This document shows positions 5,533-13,838 of a DNA stretch of 14,412 bases, piece by piece. The stretch comes from 2-01-FULL-40-42 sp964349415 (lineage in GTDB: Bacteria; Patescibacteriota; Microgenomatia; UBA1406; GWC2-37-13), in NCBI GenBank assembly GCA_964349415.1, contig CAYGGJ010000018.1, forward strand, positions 1 through 14,412, in the 5' to 3' direction. The notes under the pieces are model-generated. The model was not told the DNA's origin. It searched no databases and saw nothing but the letters and a program-made list of their open reading frames with translations. The first letter of the stretch is position 1; every line of letters begins with the position of its first letter. The position numbers were made by a program, and so were the translations under genes.

Positions 5533-6192
5533 ATGCTTACTGAAAGAGGGTATAGGGGATTAAAATCTACTGATAAGGGAGCCAACACGCGGGCTTATTC
5601 GGCGCTTGCCAAGGAAGGTTGCCCAAACGGCTGGACTGAGCTTGAACAACTTGTCAACTTTGAGAGACTTACTAGAATCGAAGGTCTCACTGCAGTGCCC
5701 ATCAAAGGCGCCTCTGCTCTGGATGTGGGATGTGGAGATGGTCAATTTTTGCCCTTTTGGCGATCTTTGGGAGGAAGGGATTATGCGGGGGTAGATATAA
5801 ATAAATCCTCTATAGGAGCCGCTAGAGAAAGATTTCCGTTTGCCGATTTCCGCCTGGGTGACTTTCTGACACTCCCAACAAGAGAGTTTGACTTTTGTTT
5901 TGCCTCGGGAACATTTAATTTAAGACTACCCTCGGGTGAAAACCTTCAAGTACTTCAAGAAATGCTCAGAAAAATGCTTGGTATAGCAAGAGTCGGTATT
6001 GCTTTCAACTTCCTTACTCCTGATTTGGCTACTGATGACCCTTGGCTTTTTCAGTATGATCCAAAGGAGATTGCTTCCGTGATTAGAGAGCTGAGGCCAG
6101 ATCTTAGATTTGTTATTGATTCAGACTATTTTTCTAAGCGAAATTTAGTTGAGGCAAGTGCATTTGTCTGGAGTAAAAAACAAAAACCTTAA
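5533..6192 (+). CDS. Class I SAM-dependent methyltransferase
   Basis: A 219-aa protein with the seven-strand methyltransferase fold. Motif I is LDVGCGDG (63-70), the end of strand 2 with its acidic ribose-binding residue is GVDINKSSI (86-94), the acidic adenine-side segment is FRLGDF (106-111), and motif IV is DFCFASGTFN (120-129). The N-terminal 55 residues form a helical cap that may carry substrate specificity. The substrate cannot be told from the sequence; protein, RNA, small molecule and glycan are all possible. It is not a recognisable rRNA methyltransferase such as RsmH. It lies 52 bp ahead of murC on the same strand, but murC has its own promoter. A TATAAT promoter places the transcription start on the ATG. 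Confidence 0.9.
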   Translation: MLTERGYRGLKSTDKGANTRAYSALAKEGCPNGWTELEQLVNFERLTRIEGLTAVPIKGASALDVGCGDGQFLPFWRSLGGRDYAGVDINKSSIGAARERFPFADFRLGDFLTLPTREFDFCFASGTFNLRLPSGENLQVLQEMLRKMLGIARVGIAFNFLTPDLATDDPWLFQYDPKEIASVIRELRPDLRFVIDSDYFSKRNLVEASAFVWSKKQKP

Positions 6193-6232
6193 ACTCTATT
6201 GCCTACATAATTCAATAAGACGGATATTTAGT

Positions 6233-6238
6233 TATAAT
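6233..6238 (+). promoter_or_regulatory. Leaderless -10 box of murC
   Basis: A perfect TATAAT (6233-6238) ends 6 nt before the ATG at 6245, the same geometry as at the methyltransferase gene. The only -35 candidate is TTCAAT (6211-6216, 16-bp spacer, 3 of 6). The box sits in the short gap after the methyltransferase gene and would start the murein cluster. Confidence 0.6.
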
Positions 6239-6244
6239 CGAAGC

Positions 6245-7669
6245 ATGGATCTTTCAAAGATACAAAACATTTTTATTGTGGGCATTAAAGGAGTTGCAAT
6301 GGCAGATCTGGCGGTTATTTTTTCAAAGATGGGGAAAAGAATTTCCGGAGCAGATGTGAAAGACACACAGATTACCGACGAACTTTTAAAAAAGCACAGG
6401 ATTACACCAATTGTTGGATTTGAAAAAGAAAAACTTCCCGCCGACACGGAATTAATAATCTATTCAGCTGCACACGGAGGAACAGAAAATCCTTTGGTTA
6501 AATACGCGGTAGAAAAAAAGATTGTAGTAATGCATCAGGCAGAACTACTCGGAAAATTACTAGAGCTTTTTAAAACAAGTATTGCTGTTTGCGGCACACA
6601 TGGTAAGACTACAACGAGCGCGCTGCTTTCCTACGCACTAATAAACCTTGGAGTTTCCCCCAGTTATTTGGTGGGCGCTCCTTCCTTTTCGGGTTGTGAG
6701 GGAGGAGATTATAACAAACAGGATTATTTCGTAATTGAGGCTGATGAGTATGCTGTAAATCCTCCTGATGATAAAACAGTGAAGTTTTCATTTCTAAACC
6801 CCGGTCTTATACTGGCGACCAATATTGATTTTGATCATCCCGATGTTTTCTCATCTCTGGATGAAATTAAAAAGCAATTTTCTGCTTTTCTAAAGGATAG
6901 ACAGGTATTTGCCTGCGCCGACGATGTCAATCTGATGAGCGTGGTTACAAGAACGCACACAAAAACTCCTACGACATACGGATTTGATACAGATGCCGAT
7001 TTACGAATAGGTGCTCTTACAGAGACTCAGGACAATACGGCCTTCGAACTTTTTGAAAAAAATAAATCCCTAGGGACCTTTGATATAAAACTATTTGGAA
7101 GGAAAAATATCTCAAACGCCGCGGGAGTCGTCGCGGTACTTTTAAATTTAGGATTTAAGTCCGAGCAGATAAAGGAAGCTATTAAGAAATTTTCAGGAGT
7201 AAAGAGAAGGTTTGAGGAAAAGTTTCATATAAATGATACATATTTATTTGATGATTACGCTCATCATCCGGCAGAAATAGAGGTTATCATCGAAGCCGCA
7301 AGGACCCGATTTCCCGGCCATAAAATAGTAATTCTTTTCCAACCTCATACATTTTCACGCACAAAGGCGCTTCTTCCAGATTTTGCCAGAAGTTTGTCTC
7401 AGGCAGATTTGGCCATTGTAGCTCCTATATTTTCCTCGGCAAGAGAGAAAAAAGAGGAATCAACCATCACCTCGGCAGATATAGAAAAGAGTGCAAAGGA
7501 AGCGGGATTTGAAAGCGTGCATGCTGCATCCTCAAACGAAGAGGTATTGTCTAAATTAGGGGCTCTTTTAGCAGCAAAACAGGTAATTTTCACTATGGGC
7601 GCAGGTGACATTTACAGCCTAGATAGTGATATAATAGAACTACTTAAAAAAGCTGTTCCAACAGGCTAA
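6245..7669 (+). CDS. murC: UDP-N-acetylmuramate-L-alanine ligase MurC
   Basis: A 474-aa cytoplasmic ATP-dependent ligase that adds the first amino acid (normally L-Ala) to UDP-MurNAc. Seen in order: the N-terminal Rossmann domain with IFIVGIKGVAMADL, the ATP loop GTHGKTT (117-123), the magnesium site EADEY (165-169), the NIDFDHPDVF segment (193-202), DDYAHHPAEI (336-345), which is characteristic of MurC/Mpl, and QPHTFSRT (366-373). Length is typical for MurC. The start at 6245 is chosen because the Rossmann strand begins a few residues later and a TATAAT box ends 6 nt before it; the longer frame from 6149 would overlap the methyltransferase gene and add residues not found in MurC. murB follows after 2 bases, so the two are likely translationally coupled. 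Confidence 0.97.
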   Translation: MDLSKIQNIFIVGIKGVAMADLAVIFSKMGKRISGADVKDTQITDELLKKHRITPIVGFEKEKLPADTELIIYSAAHGGTENPLVKYAVEKKIVVMHQAELLGKLLELFKTSIAVCGTHGKTTTSALLSYALINLGVSPSYLVGAPSFSGCEGGDYNKQDYFVIEADEYAVNPPDDKTVKFSFLNPGLILATNIDFDHPDVFSSLDEIKKQFSAFLKDRQVFACADDVNLMSVVTRTHTKTPTTYGFDTDADLRIGALTETQDNTAFELFEKNKSLGTFDIKLFGRKNISNAAGVVAVLLNLGFKSEQIKEAIKKFSGVKRRFEEKFHINDTYLFDDYAHHPAEIEVIIEAARTRFPGHKIVILFQPHTFSRTKALLPDFARSLSQADLAIVAPIFSSAREKKEESTITSADIEKSAKEAGFESVHAASSNEEVLSKLGALLAAKQVIFTMGAGDIYSLDSDIIELLKKAVPTG

Positions 7670-7671
7670 AT

Positions 7672-8586
7672 ATGATAGATGACCGAATACAAACAGACGT
7701 AGATTTATTTCTCCATAATACCCTCAGGATGAAGGCCACTGCGGAGAAATTTCTTATTGCAAAAAACAAAGAAGATCTCACTGAAGCGGTGAAATACGCG
7801 CAGACTCACAATATTCCCTACCTTGTAATAGGAGGAGGTTCGAATTTAGCTCTGGCAACGAAAAAAGTAGAAGGCCTGGTCATAAGGAATCTTTATATGA
7901 AGAGTGAGGTTGTCGCCGAAAGCGGTGCTACGGCTGATCTGAAAGTATCATCAGGTTACCCCGTAACAAAACTCATTAATGAAAATATGGATGCCGGCTA
8001 TGAAGGGTTAGAATATCATCTGGGATTACCTGGTACTGTCGGAGGCGCTCTCTATATGAATTCCAAATGGACGAATCCGGTCTGTTATTTTGGAGATCCT
8101 TTGGTTTCTGCAACACTGCTTTCCTCAAAAGGAGAAGTAAAAGAAGTGAACCGCGATTATTTTAATTTTGCATATGATTACAGTACTATCCAAAAGACAG
8201 GCGAGATCGTACTTGATGCCGTTTTTCGCCTTATAAAAGAGAAACCGGAAATTGTTGAAAAACGGGCGAAAGATGCACAAGAATACCGAAAAAAAACTCA
8301 ACCCCACGGTGTTGCTTCGAGTGGCTGCTTTTTCCAAAACATCACGAAGGAGGAAATGAAAAAAATCGGAGTTGATACTCAGTCAGCCGGGAACTTGATC
8401 GATAAATCTGGACTTAAGGGATACAAACTCGGCAGTTTTATAGTTTCTCCTGACCATGCAAACTTCGTCATAAATCAGGGAGAGGGTAATCCCGAAGATC
8501 TAAAAAAGCTTTTGTCTATAATGAAAGAAAAGGTAAAAACAGAATTCGGCATTGAACTTCGTCACGAAGTTGTCGTAAAGCAATAG
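7672..8586 (+). CDS. murB: UDP-N-acetylenolpyruvoylglucosamine reductase MurB
   Basis: A 304-aa FAD enzyme that reduces the MurA product to UDP-MurNAc with NADPH. FAD-binding GGGSNLA is at 54-60 and GLPGTVGGALYMN at 118-130. The proton-donor position, usually Ser in a GSxF motif, is Cys219 in SSGCFFQN; Cys here is known in other MurB proteins. The C-terminal Glu (Glu299, in LRHEVV) is present. The segment that usually reads YRxS with an active-site Arg reads Y168-D169-Y-S, so that Arg is Asp here. The compact length and lack of the extra tyrosine-loop region suggest a type II (Gram-positive-like) enzyme, judged by eye. It starts 2 bp after murC and ends 1 bp before murA, with no clear Shine-Dalgarno, which points to coupled translation. 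Confidence 0.96.
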   Translation: MIDDRIQTDVDLFLHNTLRMKATAEKFLIAKNKEDLTEAVKYAQTHNIPYLVIGGGSNLALATKKVEGLVIRNLYMKSEVVAESGATADLKVSSGYPVTKLINENMDAGYEGLEYHLGLPGTVGGALYMNSKWTNPVCYFGDPLVSATLLSSKGEVKEVNRDYFNFAYDYSTIQKTGEIVLDAVFRLIKEKPEIVEKRAKDAQEYRKKTQPHGVASSGCFFQNITKEEMKKIGVDTQSAGNLIDKSGLKGYKLGSFIVSPDHANFVINQGEGNPEDLKKLLSIMKEKVKTEFGIELRHEVVVKQ

Positions 8587-8587
8587 T

Positions 8588-9913
8588 ATGGAAGACGCAT
8601 TTATTATACAAGGAGGAAATACGCTTAAGGGAGAAGTGGTTTTATCCGGTGCAAAAAATGTAGCGCTTAAGGCAATTATTGCCGCCCTGCTTTTTGACTC
8701 GAGGGTAGTTTTGAGAAACGTTCCTCGTATCGGAGACGTTATTGAATTACTACACCTTGTAAAAAAACTGGGTGCGTATGCTGAGTTTACTGATAAAACT
8801 ACGCTTGAGATAGACGGAAGAGAGCTTGTAAGCAATCGAGTAGACCTTCTTCACGGATCGAAAATCAGAGTATCCTTTCTTCTATTTGCGCCCTTACTTC
8901 ATAAGTTTGGTGAATGTTTCATTCCAAACCCGGGCGGGTGCCGCATAGGAGAAAGACCAATCACGAGGATTACAAAAGGGATGAGAAGTCTGGGAATTAA
9001 GGTTGCATACGATACTAAAAACGGATATTACAGAGCAACTATGCCAAGCGCACCGAAGGGAAAATATAGATTTGAAAAACAATCTCATACGGGAACAGAG
9101 CTGCTTCTTATGTTTGCCGCAAAGGGAGACAAAACAATCATTATTGAAAATGCAGCGCTAGAACCCGAGGTTGACCGGCTTATTTCTTTTCTTAATAAGG
9201 GAGGCGCTAAGATTAAACGAAGAGGTAAAACGATCACCATCCGGGCTGTGGCGAAATTAATTCAGGCAGAGCCGTTTGTGATTCCGGCAGATAGAAACGA
9301 AGCCGTTACGTTTGCCGTTCTGGCCATCGCATCAAAAGGAGACATTACCGTAGGTCCAATTTCAGAAGAGGTATTGAAGACATTTATCGAGAAGCTAAAG
9401 TTAACGCATGCGGGTATAGAAAGCCTTCCTGATAAAAGAATCCGCTTTTACTATAAGGGTTCTATTAAGCCGGTAAACATTGTAGCCGATATTCACCCGA
9501 ATTTTATGACGGACTGGCAATCCAATTGGGCGCTGTTGATGACGCAGGCAGATGGAGCTTCCACGATACACGAGAAGGTTTTTACAGGGAGATTCGGATA
9601 CGTGGAGGAATTGAAAAAACTGGGCGCAGACATAGAGTATGTAGAAAGAAAAGTGAGAGCGCCGGAAAAGTTTTATCATTTTAAATATGAGAAAAGAAGA
9701 ATTTACCGACAAGCTATAAGAATTAACGGACCAAAAGAGCTGCACAACGGAGTTTTAAACGTCACGGATCTTCGTGCCGGTGCCACGGTAGTTATCGCAT
9801 CTCTGATAGCAAAAGGGGAGTCGATCGTAGAAGGAGCATCGACATTTGAACGTGGCTATGAAGATTTTCCAAAAAAGATTGCAGCCTTGGGAGGCCGAAT
9901 TAAAAAGGTGTGA
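8588..9913 (+). CDS. murA: UDP-N-acetylglucosamine 1-carboxyvinyltransferase MurA
   Basis: A 441-aa enzyme of the EPSP-synthase fold that transfers enolpyruvate from PEP to UDP-GlcNAc, the first committed step of peptidoglycan synthesis. Conserved: SGAKN (20-24, catalytic Lys and Asn), Cys118 in PGGCRIG (the fosfomycin-target cysteine), Asp309 in FMTDWQ, MTQADG (318-323), and the PEP-site Arg396 in DLRAGA. Divergent: the usual RPxDxH after the Cys loop is RPITRI (123-128), and the usual SVGAT UDP-binding turn is SHTGT (166-170). The protein is slightly longer than E. coli MurA (about 419 aa). It begins 1 bp after the murB stop and ends in TGA, the only TGA stop in the cluster. The presence of Cys predicts fosfomycin sensitivity at the target level. 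Confidence 0.95.
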   Translation: MEDAFIIQGGNTLKGEVVLSGAKNVALKAIIAALLFDSRVVLRNVPRIGDVIELLHLVKKLGAYAEFTDKTTLEIDGRELVSNRVDLLHGSKIRVSFLLFAPLLHKFGECFIPNPGGCRIGERPITRITKGMRSLGIKVAYDTKNGYYRATMPSAPKGKYRFEKQSHTGTELLLMFAAKGDKTIIIENAALEPEVDRLISFLNKGGAKIKRRGKTITIRAVAKLIQAEPFVIPADRNEAVTFAVLAIASKGDITVGPISEEVLKTFIEKLKLTHAGIESLPDKRIRFYYKGSIKPVNIVADIHPNFMTDWQSNWALLMTQADGASTIHEKVFTGRFGYVEELKKLGADIEYVERKVRAPEKFYHFKYEKRRIYRQAIRINGPKELHNGVLNVTDLRAGATVVIASLIAKGESIVEGASTFERGYEDFPKKIAALGGRIKKV

Positions 9914-9916
9914 TTG

Positions 9917-9925
9917 TGTTACAAT
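9917..9925 (+). promoter_or_regulatory. Extended -10 promoter before dgkA
   Basis: TGTTACAAT is an extended -10 (TG, one base, TACAAT at 9920-9925) starting 4 nt after the murA stop. The predicted start is about 9932, giving a leader of some 12 nt with no Shine-Dalgarno. It could separate dgkA-mraY-murD from the murC-murB-murA unit. Confidence 0.45.
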
Positions 9926-9943
9926 GTTAGTGAATAGCCTCAT

Positions 9944-10309
9944 ATGATAAAGAAACACTCGATTAGTTTTAAGCATGCGTTTGAAGGTCTGGCATGGGTT
10001 TTGCGAACTCAACCAAATTACAAAATTCATATCTCTCTTTCTCTCTTGAGCGTTTTGGGCTCATGGTTTTTTCAGGTTTCACACATCGAATTTATAATTA
10101 TTGTTATGTTGATAACCATGGGATTTGTAATAGAAACCATTAATACCGGAATAGAGGCAACCACGGATGCCATAGACAAAAAAATCAGAGAGGACATAAA
10201 AATAGCCAAGGATGTTTCAGCGGCCGCGATGCTTGTTTTTGCTGTTGGCTCTTTTTTTATTGCCTGTATGATTTTCGTCCCCCGGATTCTTTCAATGGTG
10301 GGGAGATAA
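9944..10309 (+). CDS. dgkA: Diacylglycerol/undecaprenol kinase family protein (DgkA)
   Basis: A 121-aa integral membrane kinase with an N-terminal amphipathic helix and three membrane helices (about 29-45, 49-69 and 94-115). Family motifs: RTQPNYKIH (21-29), the catalytic ETINTGIE (64-71) with both Glu residues, and AKDVSAAA (88-95). In E. coli the family phosphorylates diacylglycerol; in Gram-positive bacteria it phosphorylates undecaprenol. Its position directly before mraY, which consumes undecaprenyl phosphate, argues for the undecaprenol role here; this is inference from context. There is no Shine-Dalgarno before the ATG. mraY follows 12 bp later with its own Shine-Dalgarno. Confidence 0.93.
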   Translation: MIKKHSISFKHAFEGLAWVLRTQPNYKIHISLSLLSVLGSWFFQVSHIEFIIIVMLITMGFVIETINTGIEATTDAIDKKIREDIKIAKDVSAAAMLVFAVGSFFIACMIFVPRILSMVGR

Positions 10310-10321
10310 AAAGGTTTCACT

Positions 10322-11359
10322 ATGTCAGTCTATTTTTTTGCACTTTTAGTTTCGTTTGCGTTGAACGCCGTGTTGATCGTGCCGTTCATAAACTTTTTAT
10401 ATAAGTTGAAGTTTCAGCGAGCACATCAGGAAACTAAAGATGCTTTCAATAAGGCAACTCCGGTTTTTGACAAGTTTCATGCGCACAAAGCGGGAACTCC
10501 CGTAGGAGGAGGAGTTCTGACAGTAACTACAACCGTCTTCTTGTACTCGGTAATGTTATTGTTGTTTCTTTTTTTTGGCCAGCCATTGCAGTCTAATTAC
10601 CCCTCAATTGCTTCAGAAATTAAAATAATTCTTTTCTCATTCCTGAGCTTTGCCCTCTTAGGAGTATATGATGATCTGAGTAAAATATTTTTTTGGAGGA
10701 AACACCAGTTTTTTGGACTAAGGCTCCGTCACAAACTTATTTTTGAGACTGTTTTGGCGTTTATAATTTCTTTCTGGTTGTTTAGTGAGCTAAAGATAGA
10801 CATTGTGCATGTTCCCTTTTTTGGAGTATTCGAACTGTCATATTTCTACATGATTTTTTCAACTTTTATAATAGTTGCTTTTGCAAATGCTGTGAATGTT
10901 ACCGACGGTTTAGACGGTCTAGCAAGCGGCGTACTACTGATTGCACTTTCCAGCTTTTGGATCATTTCACGGGCAATTTTAGACGTACCCACATCTCTTT
11001 TTATAGGAATCTGGCTTGGAGGACTAGTAGCATTCTTGTACTTTAATATATGGCCGGCTCGTCTATATCTTGGTGACACTGGAGCGCTTTCCTTCGGTGC
11101 AACCTTTGCTGTAATCGGACTCATTTTAGGAAAGGCCTTTACTCTTGCAATAATAGGAGGAATTTTTGTAATCGAGATAGCGTCCTCCTTAATTCAACTT
11201 GTCGGTAAAAGATTTTTAAAACGCAAAATTTTTCCCGTTGCACCACTTCATCTGTATCTTCAATATAAAGGTTGGGAAGAGCCTAAAATCGTAATGAGAT
11301 TTTGGATCATATCTCTTATTTTTGCTATTTTTGGACTAATGCTCTCTTTCATGAAATAA
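10322..11359 (+). CDS. mraY: Phospho-N-acetylmuramoyl-pentapeptide transferase MraY
   Basis: A 345-aa polytopic membrane enzyme that joins UDP-MurNAc-pentapeptide to undecaprenyl phosphate, forming lipid I. About ten membrane helices are visible. Motifs: KAGTPVGGG (56-64), the aspartate pair GVYDDLSK (114-121), NAVNVTDGLDGLA (189-201), GDTGALSFG (251-259) with the third catalytic Asp, and the MraY-specific loop KGWEEPKIVMRFW (316-328). The usual HHH triplet just before that loop reads His310-Leu-Tyr, so only the first His is kept, and the following Glu is Gln. The KGW-ExK-RFW loop favours MraY over WecA. A Shine-Dalgarno AAAAAGG (10308-10314) overlaps the dgkA stop region, 7 nt before the ATG. 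murD follows after 6 bp. Confidence 0.94.
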   Translation: MSVYFFALLVSFALNAVLIVPFINFLYKLKFQRAHQETKDAFNKATPVFDKFHAHKAGTPVGGGVLTVTTTVFLYSVMLLLFLFFGQPLQSNYPSIASEIKIILFSFLSFALLGVYDDLSKIFFWRKHQFFGLRLRHKLIFETVLAFIISFWLFSELKIDIVHVPFFGVFELSYFYMIFSTFIIVAFANAVNVTDGLDGLASGVLLIALSSFWIISRAILDVPTSLFIGIWLGGLVAFLYFNIWPARLYLGDTGALSFGATFAVIGLILGKAFTLAIIGGIFVIEIASSLIQLVGKRFLKRKIFPVAPLHLYLQYKGWEEPKIVMRFWIISLIFAIFGLMLSFMK

Positions 11360-11365
11360 AAGAAT

Positions 11366-12685
11366 ATGCAACAAGCTATTCGTCAAAAACTTGAACAAGA
11401 CTTTAAAGAAAAACCGGTGCTTGTCGTCGGATTAGGACTTCAAGGCGGCGGGGTGGGATTGGCACAGTTTCTTTCACGGCTTGGTGCGTATGTTACAGTC
11501 ACAGATCTAAAGTCGGAAGAAGAACTTTCTCCATCTCTGGAAAAACTCAAGGATCTAAAGATAGAATATCGCTTAGGTGGCCACAAAGTTGATGATTTTT
11601 TAAGCGCTGATTTTATATTCAAGGGTCCCTCCGTGCCATGGGATTTGCCGGAAATAGTAAAAGCACAGGAAAAAGGAATTTTAGTCGATATGGAAACCTC
11701 ATATATGGCATCTTTCTTGTCAAAACAGATTATCGGCATAACCGGTACACGCGGAAAATCAACGACGGCTCAATTGATCTTTGAAATACTCAAGACTGCG
11801 GGAAAAGATGTGGTTTTAGGAGGAAACGTGAAGGATGTCTCAACGATCCAACTCCTTAATAAAGTAACGGAGAACACAATTATAGTATTAGAATTATCCT
11901 CGTGGCAGCTTTCAGGCTTCCTTAGGAGAAAAATTAGTCCCCATGTTTCTGTCTTCACTTCTTTTTATCCCGACCACCTCAACTACTACAAAACAATGGA
12001 TGAGTATTTCTATGATAAATCAGCGATATATAAATATCAGAAAACAGGAGATCTTCTTGTAGCGCAGCAGTCGCTTAAGGATAAGATAGGGGACCTTCGT
12101 TCCCATATTCAGTACTATTCGGTTTATTTAGATAAAATGGCGATAAAAGGAGATCATAATAGAGAAAATGCAGCCGGGGCACTGCTGGTCGCAAAAGCTT
12201 TTGAAATTGATGATGAGTTGATTAAAAAAGTATTGGCTGATTTTCAAGGCATCCCTTACCGTCAGGAAAATATAAGGACAATCGGCGAAACTACTTTTAT
12301 AAATGATACAACTTCCACGACTCCAGTATCTACCATAAAAGCCGTGCAGACATTTGATAACAATCCTACTGCTTTAATTTTGGGAGGCACTACAAAAAAT
12401 CTACCCTCCCGGGAATTAATTGATTCCTTAGGATCGATTGTAACAATTGTATTACTGAAGGGATCTTTTACAGAAGAGATAGAAAAGAGCCTTAGAGAAA
12501 AATACGGCGAAAAGGTAAGTGGAGTTTATAATACTCTGAAAGAAGCAGTCGATGCCGCATACACAAGCGTAAAAACCAAAAAAAATTCATTCGTACTTCT
12601 TTCTCCCGGAGCTGCCTCCTTTGGATTATTCAAAAATGAATTTCACCGCGGCGAGGAATTTAACAAAATCGTACGCGCGCTATAG
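11366..12685 (+). CDS. murD: UDP-N-acetylmuramoylalanine-D-glutamate ligase MurD
   Basis: A 439-aa cytoplasmic Mur ligase adding the second amino acid (normally D-Glu) to UDP-MurNAc-L-Ala. Seen in order: N-terminal Rossmann domain with LVVGLGLQGGGVG (19-31), ATP loop GTRGKST (127-133; Arg where Asn is usual), ELSSWQL (176-182), PDHLNYY (202-208) followed by a Lys in YDKSAIY at the position carbamylated in MurD, HNRENAAGA (264-272), INDTTSTTP (312-320) and the MurD end signature LLSPGAASFGLFKNEFHRGEEF. Length is normal. There is no good Shine-Dalgarno; the start lies 6 bp after mraY, so coupling is likely. Assignment as MurD rather than MurE/F rests on the SPGAASFG end and the short length. 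Confidence 0.95.
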   Translation: MQQAIRQKLEQDFKEKPVLVVGLGLQGGGVGLAQFLSRLGAYVTVTDLKSEEELSPSLEKLKDLKIEYRLGGHKVDDFLSADFIFKGPSVPWDLPEIVKAQEKGILVDMETSYMASFLSKQIIGITGTRGKSTTAQLIFEILKTAGKDVVLGGNVKDVSTIQLLNKVTENTIIVLELSSWQLSGFLRRKISPHVSVFTSFYPDHLNYYKTMDEYFYDKSAIYKYQKTGDLLVAQQSLKDKIGDLRSHIQYYSVYLDKMAIKGDHNRENAAGALLVAKAFEIDDELIKKVLADFQGIPYRQENIRTIGETTFINDTTSTTPVSTIKAVQTFDNNPTALILGGTTKNLPSRELIDSLGSIVTIVLLKGSFTEEIEKSLREKYGEKVSGVYNTLKEAVDAAYTSVKTKKNSFVLLSPGAASFGLFKNEFHRGEEFNKIVRAL

Positions 12686-12689
12686 TAGA

Positions 12690-12718
12690 TTGTCTTTCTT
12701 CGGATTTCAAACTACAAT
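12690..12718 (+). promoter_or_regulatory. Leaderless promoter of ftsW
   Basis: TTGTCT (12690-12695, 4 of 6), a 17-bp spacer and TACAAT (12713-12718, 5 of 6). The ftsW ATG at 12725 lies 6 nt after the hexamer, so transcription is expected to start on the start codon. It starts 4 bp after the murD stop codon and fills most of the 39-bp gap between murD and ftsW. Confidence 0.65.
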
Positions 12719-12724
12719 AAAATA

Positions 12725-13819
12725 ATGAGGCTTAAGAAGGCGGCAGCAACTAAAAAGTTATCGTCGCTTTTTTTTATTCCACTCACTCTTTCGTTCATAG
12801 GTCTCTTTTTTGTCTTCGAGGCTTCATCAGTAAGAAGTTTCAGTGAAGTCGGAAACAGTTTTCATTATTTTAAACTGCAGGCTTTATGGATACTCTTAGG
12901 CATGGGAGTAATGTTTTTTTTATCTTTATTTGATTATCACAAATTTTATTACATAGCCTTTCCCCTAATGATGACCACGATAGTGCTACTTATAATAGTC
13001 TTGATACCCGGTATTGGAACTTCAGCAGGAGGGGCGCGCAGATGGATAGATTTTGGCATTATCAACTTTCAGCCCACAGAAATCGCTAAATTCAGCGTTA
13101 TAGTATATTTATCATCCTGGTTTATTCACAGGGAGAGAAAGCGTTTCTTTTCATTTCTGACGCTCTTGGGTGCTTTAATATTTCTTATTATCATGCAGCC
13201 TGACATGGGAACTGCGATTATTGTTTTTTCATTAAGCATAATCATCTACTTTCTTGCAGGCGTGGAACTTTCTTATTTGGCTCTCTTGCTTCCGGTTTCT
13301 TTCTTCAGCTTTTTTCTACTTATTAAAACCTCGCCTTATCGTTTCAGACGTTTGACTGCGTTTCTTGATCCGTCAACCGACCCGTTGGGTATCGGCTACC
13401 ACGTAAATCAGATTCTCATATCTTTGGGGAACGGAGGATTTTTGGGTTTAGGTTTTGGAGCATCCCGTCAAAAATATCTATTTTTACCGGAAGCACATAC
13501 AGACTCGATATTTGCAATCATCGGAGAAGAATTCGGATTTGTCGGCGGATTTCTTTTAATATTTGTATTCTTTGCGCTTATGTACTACATCTACCGTGTG
13601 GCAGCCGGTGCGGGGGATAGATACGGAAGATTACTTGCCGGAGGTATATTGGCGTACTTTGCCCTTCAGTCAACTATTAATTTCGGAGGTATGGTTGGCT
13701 TACTTCCCTTGACAGGAGTTCCTCTCCCGTTCATCTCATATGGCGGTTCAAACCTACTTGTATCTTTCGCGCTCCTTGGAATACTTATAAATATTGCAAA
13801 AAAAACCAAAAAAATTTAA
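12725..13819 (+). CDS. ftsW: SEDS-family peptidoglycan glycosyltransferase FtsW
   Basis: A 364-aa membrane protein with about ten helices that polymerises lipid II, normally with a class B penicillin-binding protein at the division site. Motifs: GARRWIDFG (103-111) and FQPTEIAK (115-122), QPDMGTA (158-164), the long extracellular loop with YHVNQILISLGNGG (225-238) and PEAHTDSIFA (255-264), whose Asp260 matches the catalytic Asp of RodA/FtsW, IGEEFGFVG (266-274), and GVPLPFISYGGSN (331-343). The position between murD and murG favours FtsW over RodA. The basic N-terminus (MRLKKAAATKK) is cytoplasmic. No Shine-Dalgarno; a promoter places the mRNA start on the ATG. The partner penicillin-binding protein is not in the window. 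Confidence 0.95.
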   Translation: MRLKKAAATKKLSSLFFIPLTLSFIGLFFVFEASSVRSFSEVGNSFHYFKLQALWILLGMGVMFFLSLFDYHKFYYIAFPLMMTTIVLLIIVLIPGIGTSAGGARRWIDFGIINFQPTEIAKFSVIVYLSSWFIHRERKRFFSFLTLLGALIFLIIMQPDMGTAIIVFSLSIIIYFLAGVELSYLALLLPVSFFSFFLLIKTSPYRFRRLTAFLDPSTDPLGIGYHVNQILISLGNGGFLGLGFGASRQKYLFLPEAHTDSIFAIIGEEFGFVGGFLLIFVFFALMYYIYRVAAGAGDRYGRLLAGGILAYFALQSTINFGGMVGLLPLTGVPLPFISYGGSNLLVSFALLGILINIAKKTKKI

Positions 13820-13838
13820 AGTACAATTGTATCAAAGC

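Noticed and set aside
6149..6244. Longer murC frame starting at 6149
   Set aside because: It overlaps the methyltransferase gene by 44 bp and adds 32 residues before the Rossmann start; the ATG at 6245 has a TATAAT box at leaderless distance.
8588..9913. Recoded UGA (Gly or Trp) as in some Patescibacteria
   Set aside because: No gene has an internal TGA, tryptophan is TGG throughout, and murA ends on TGA at the length expected from its last beta strand.
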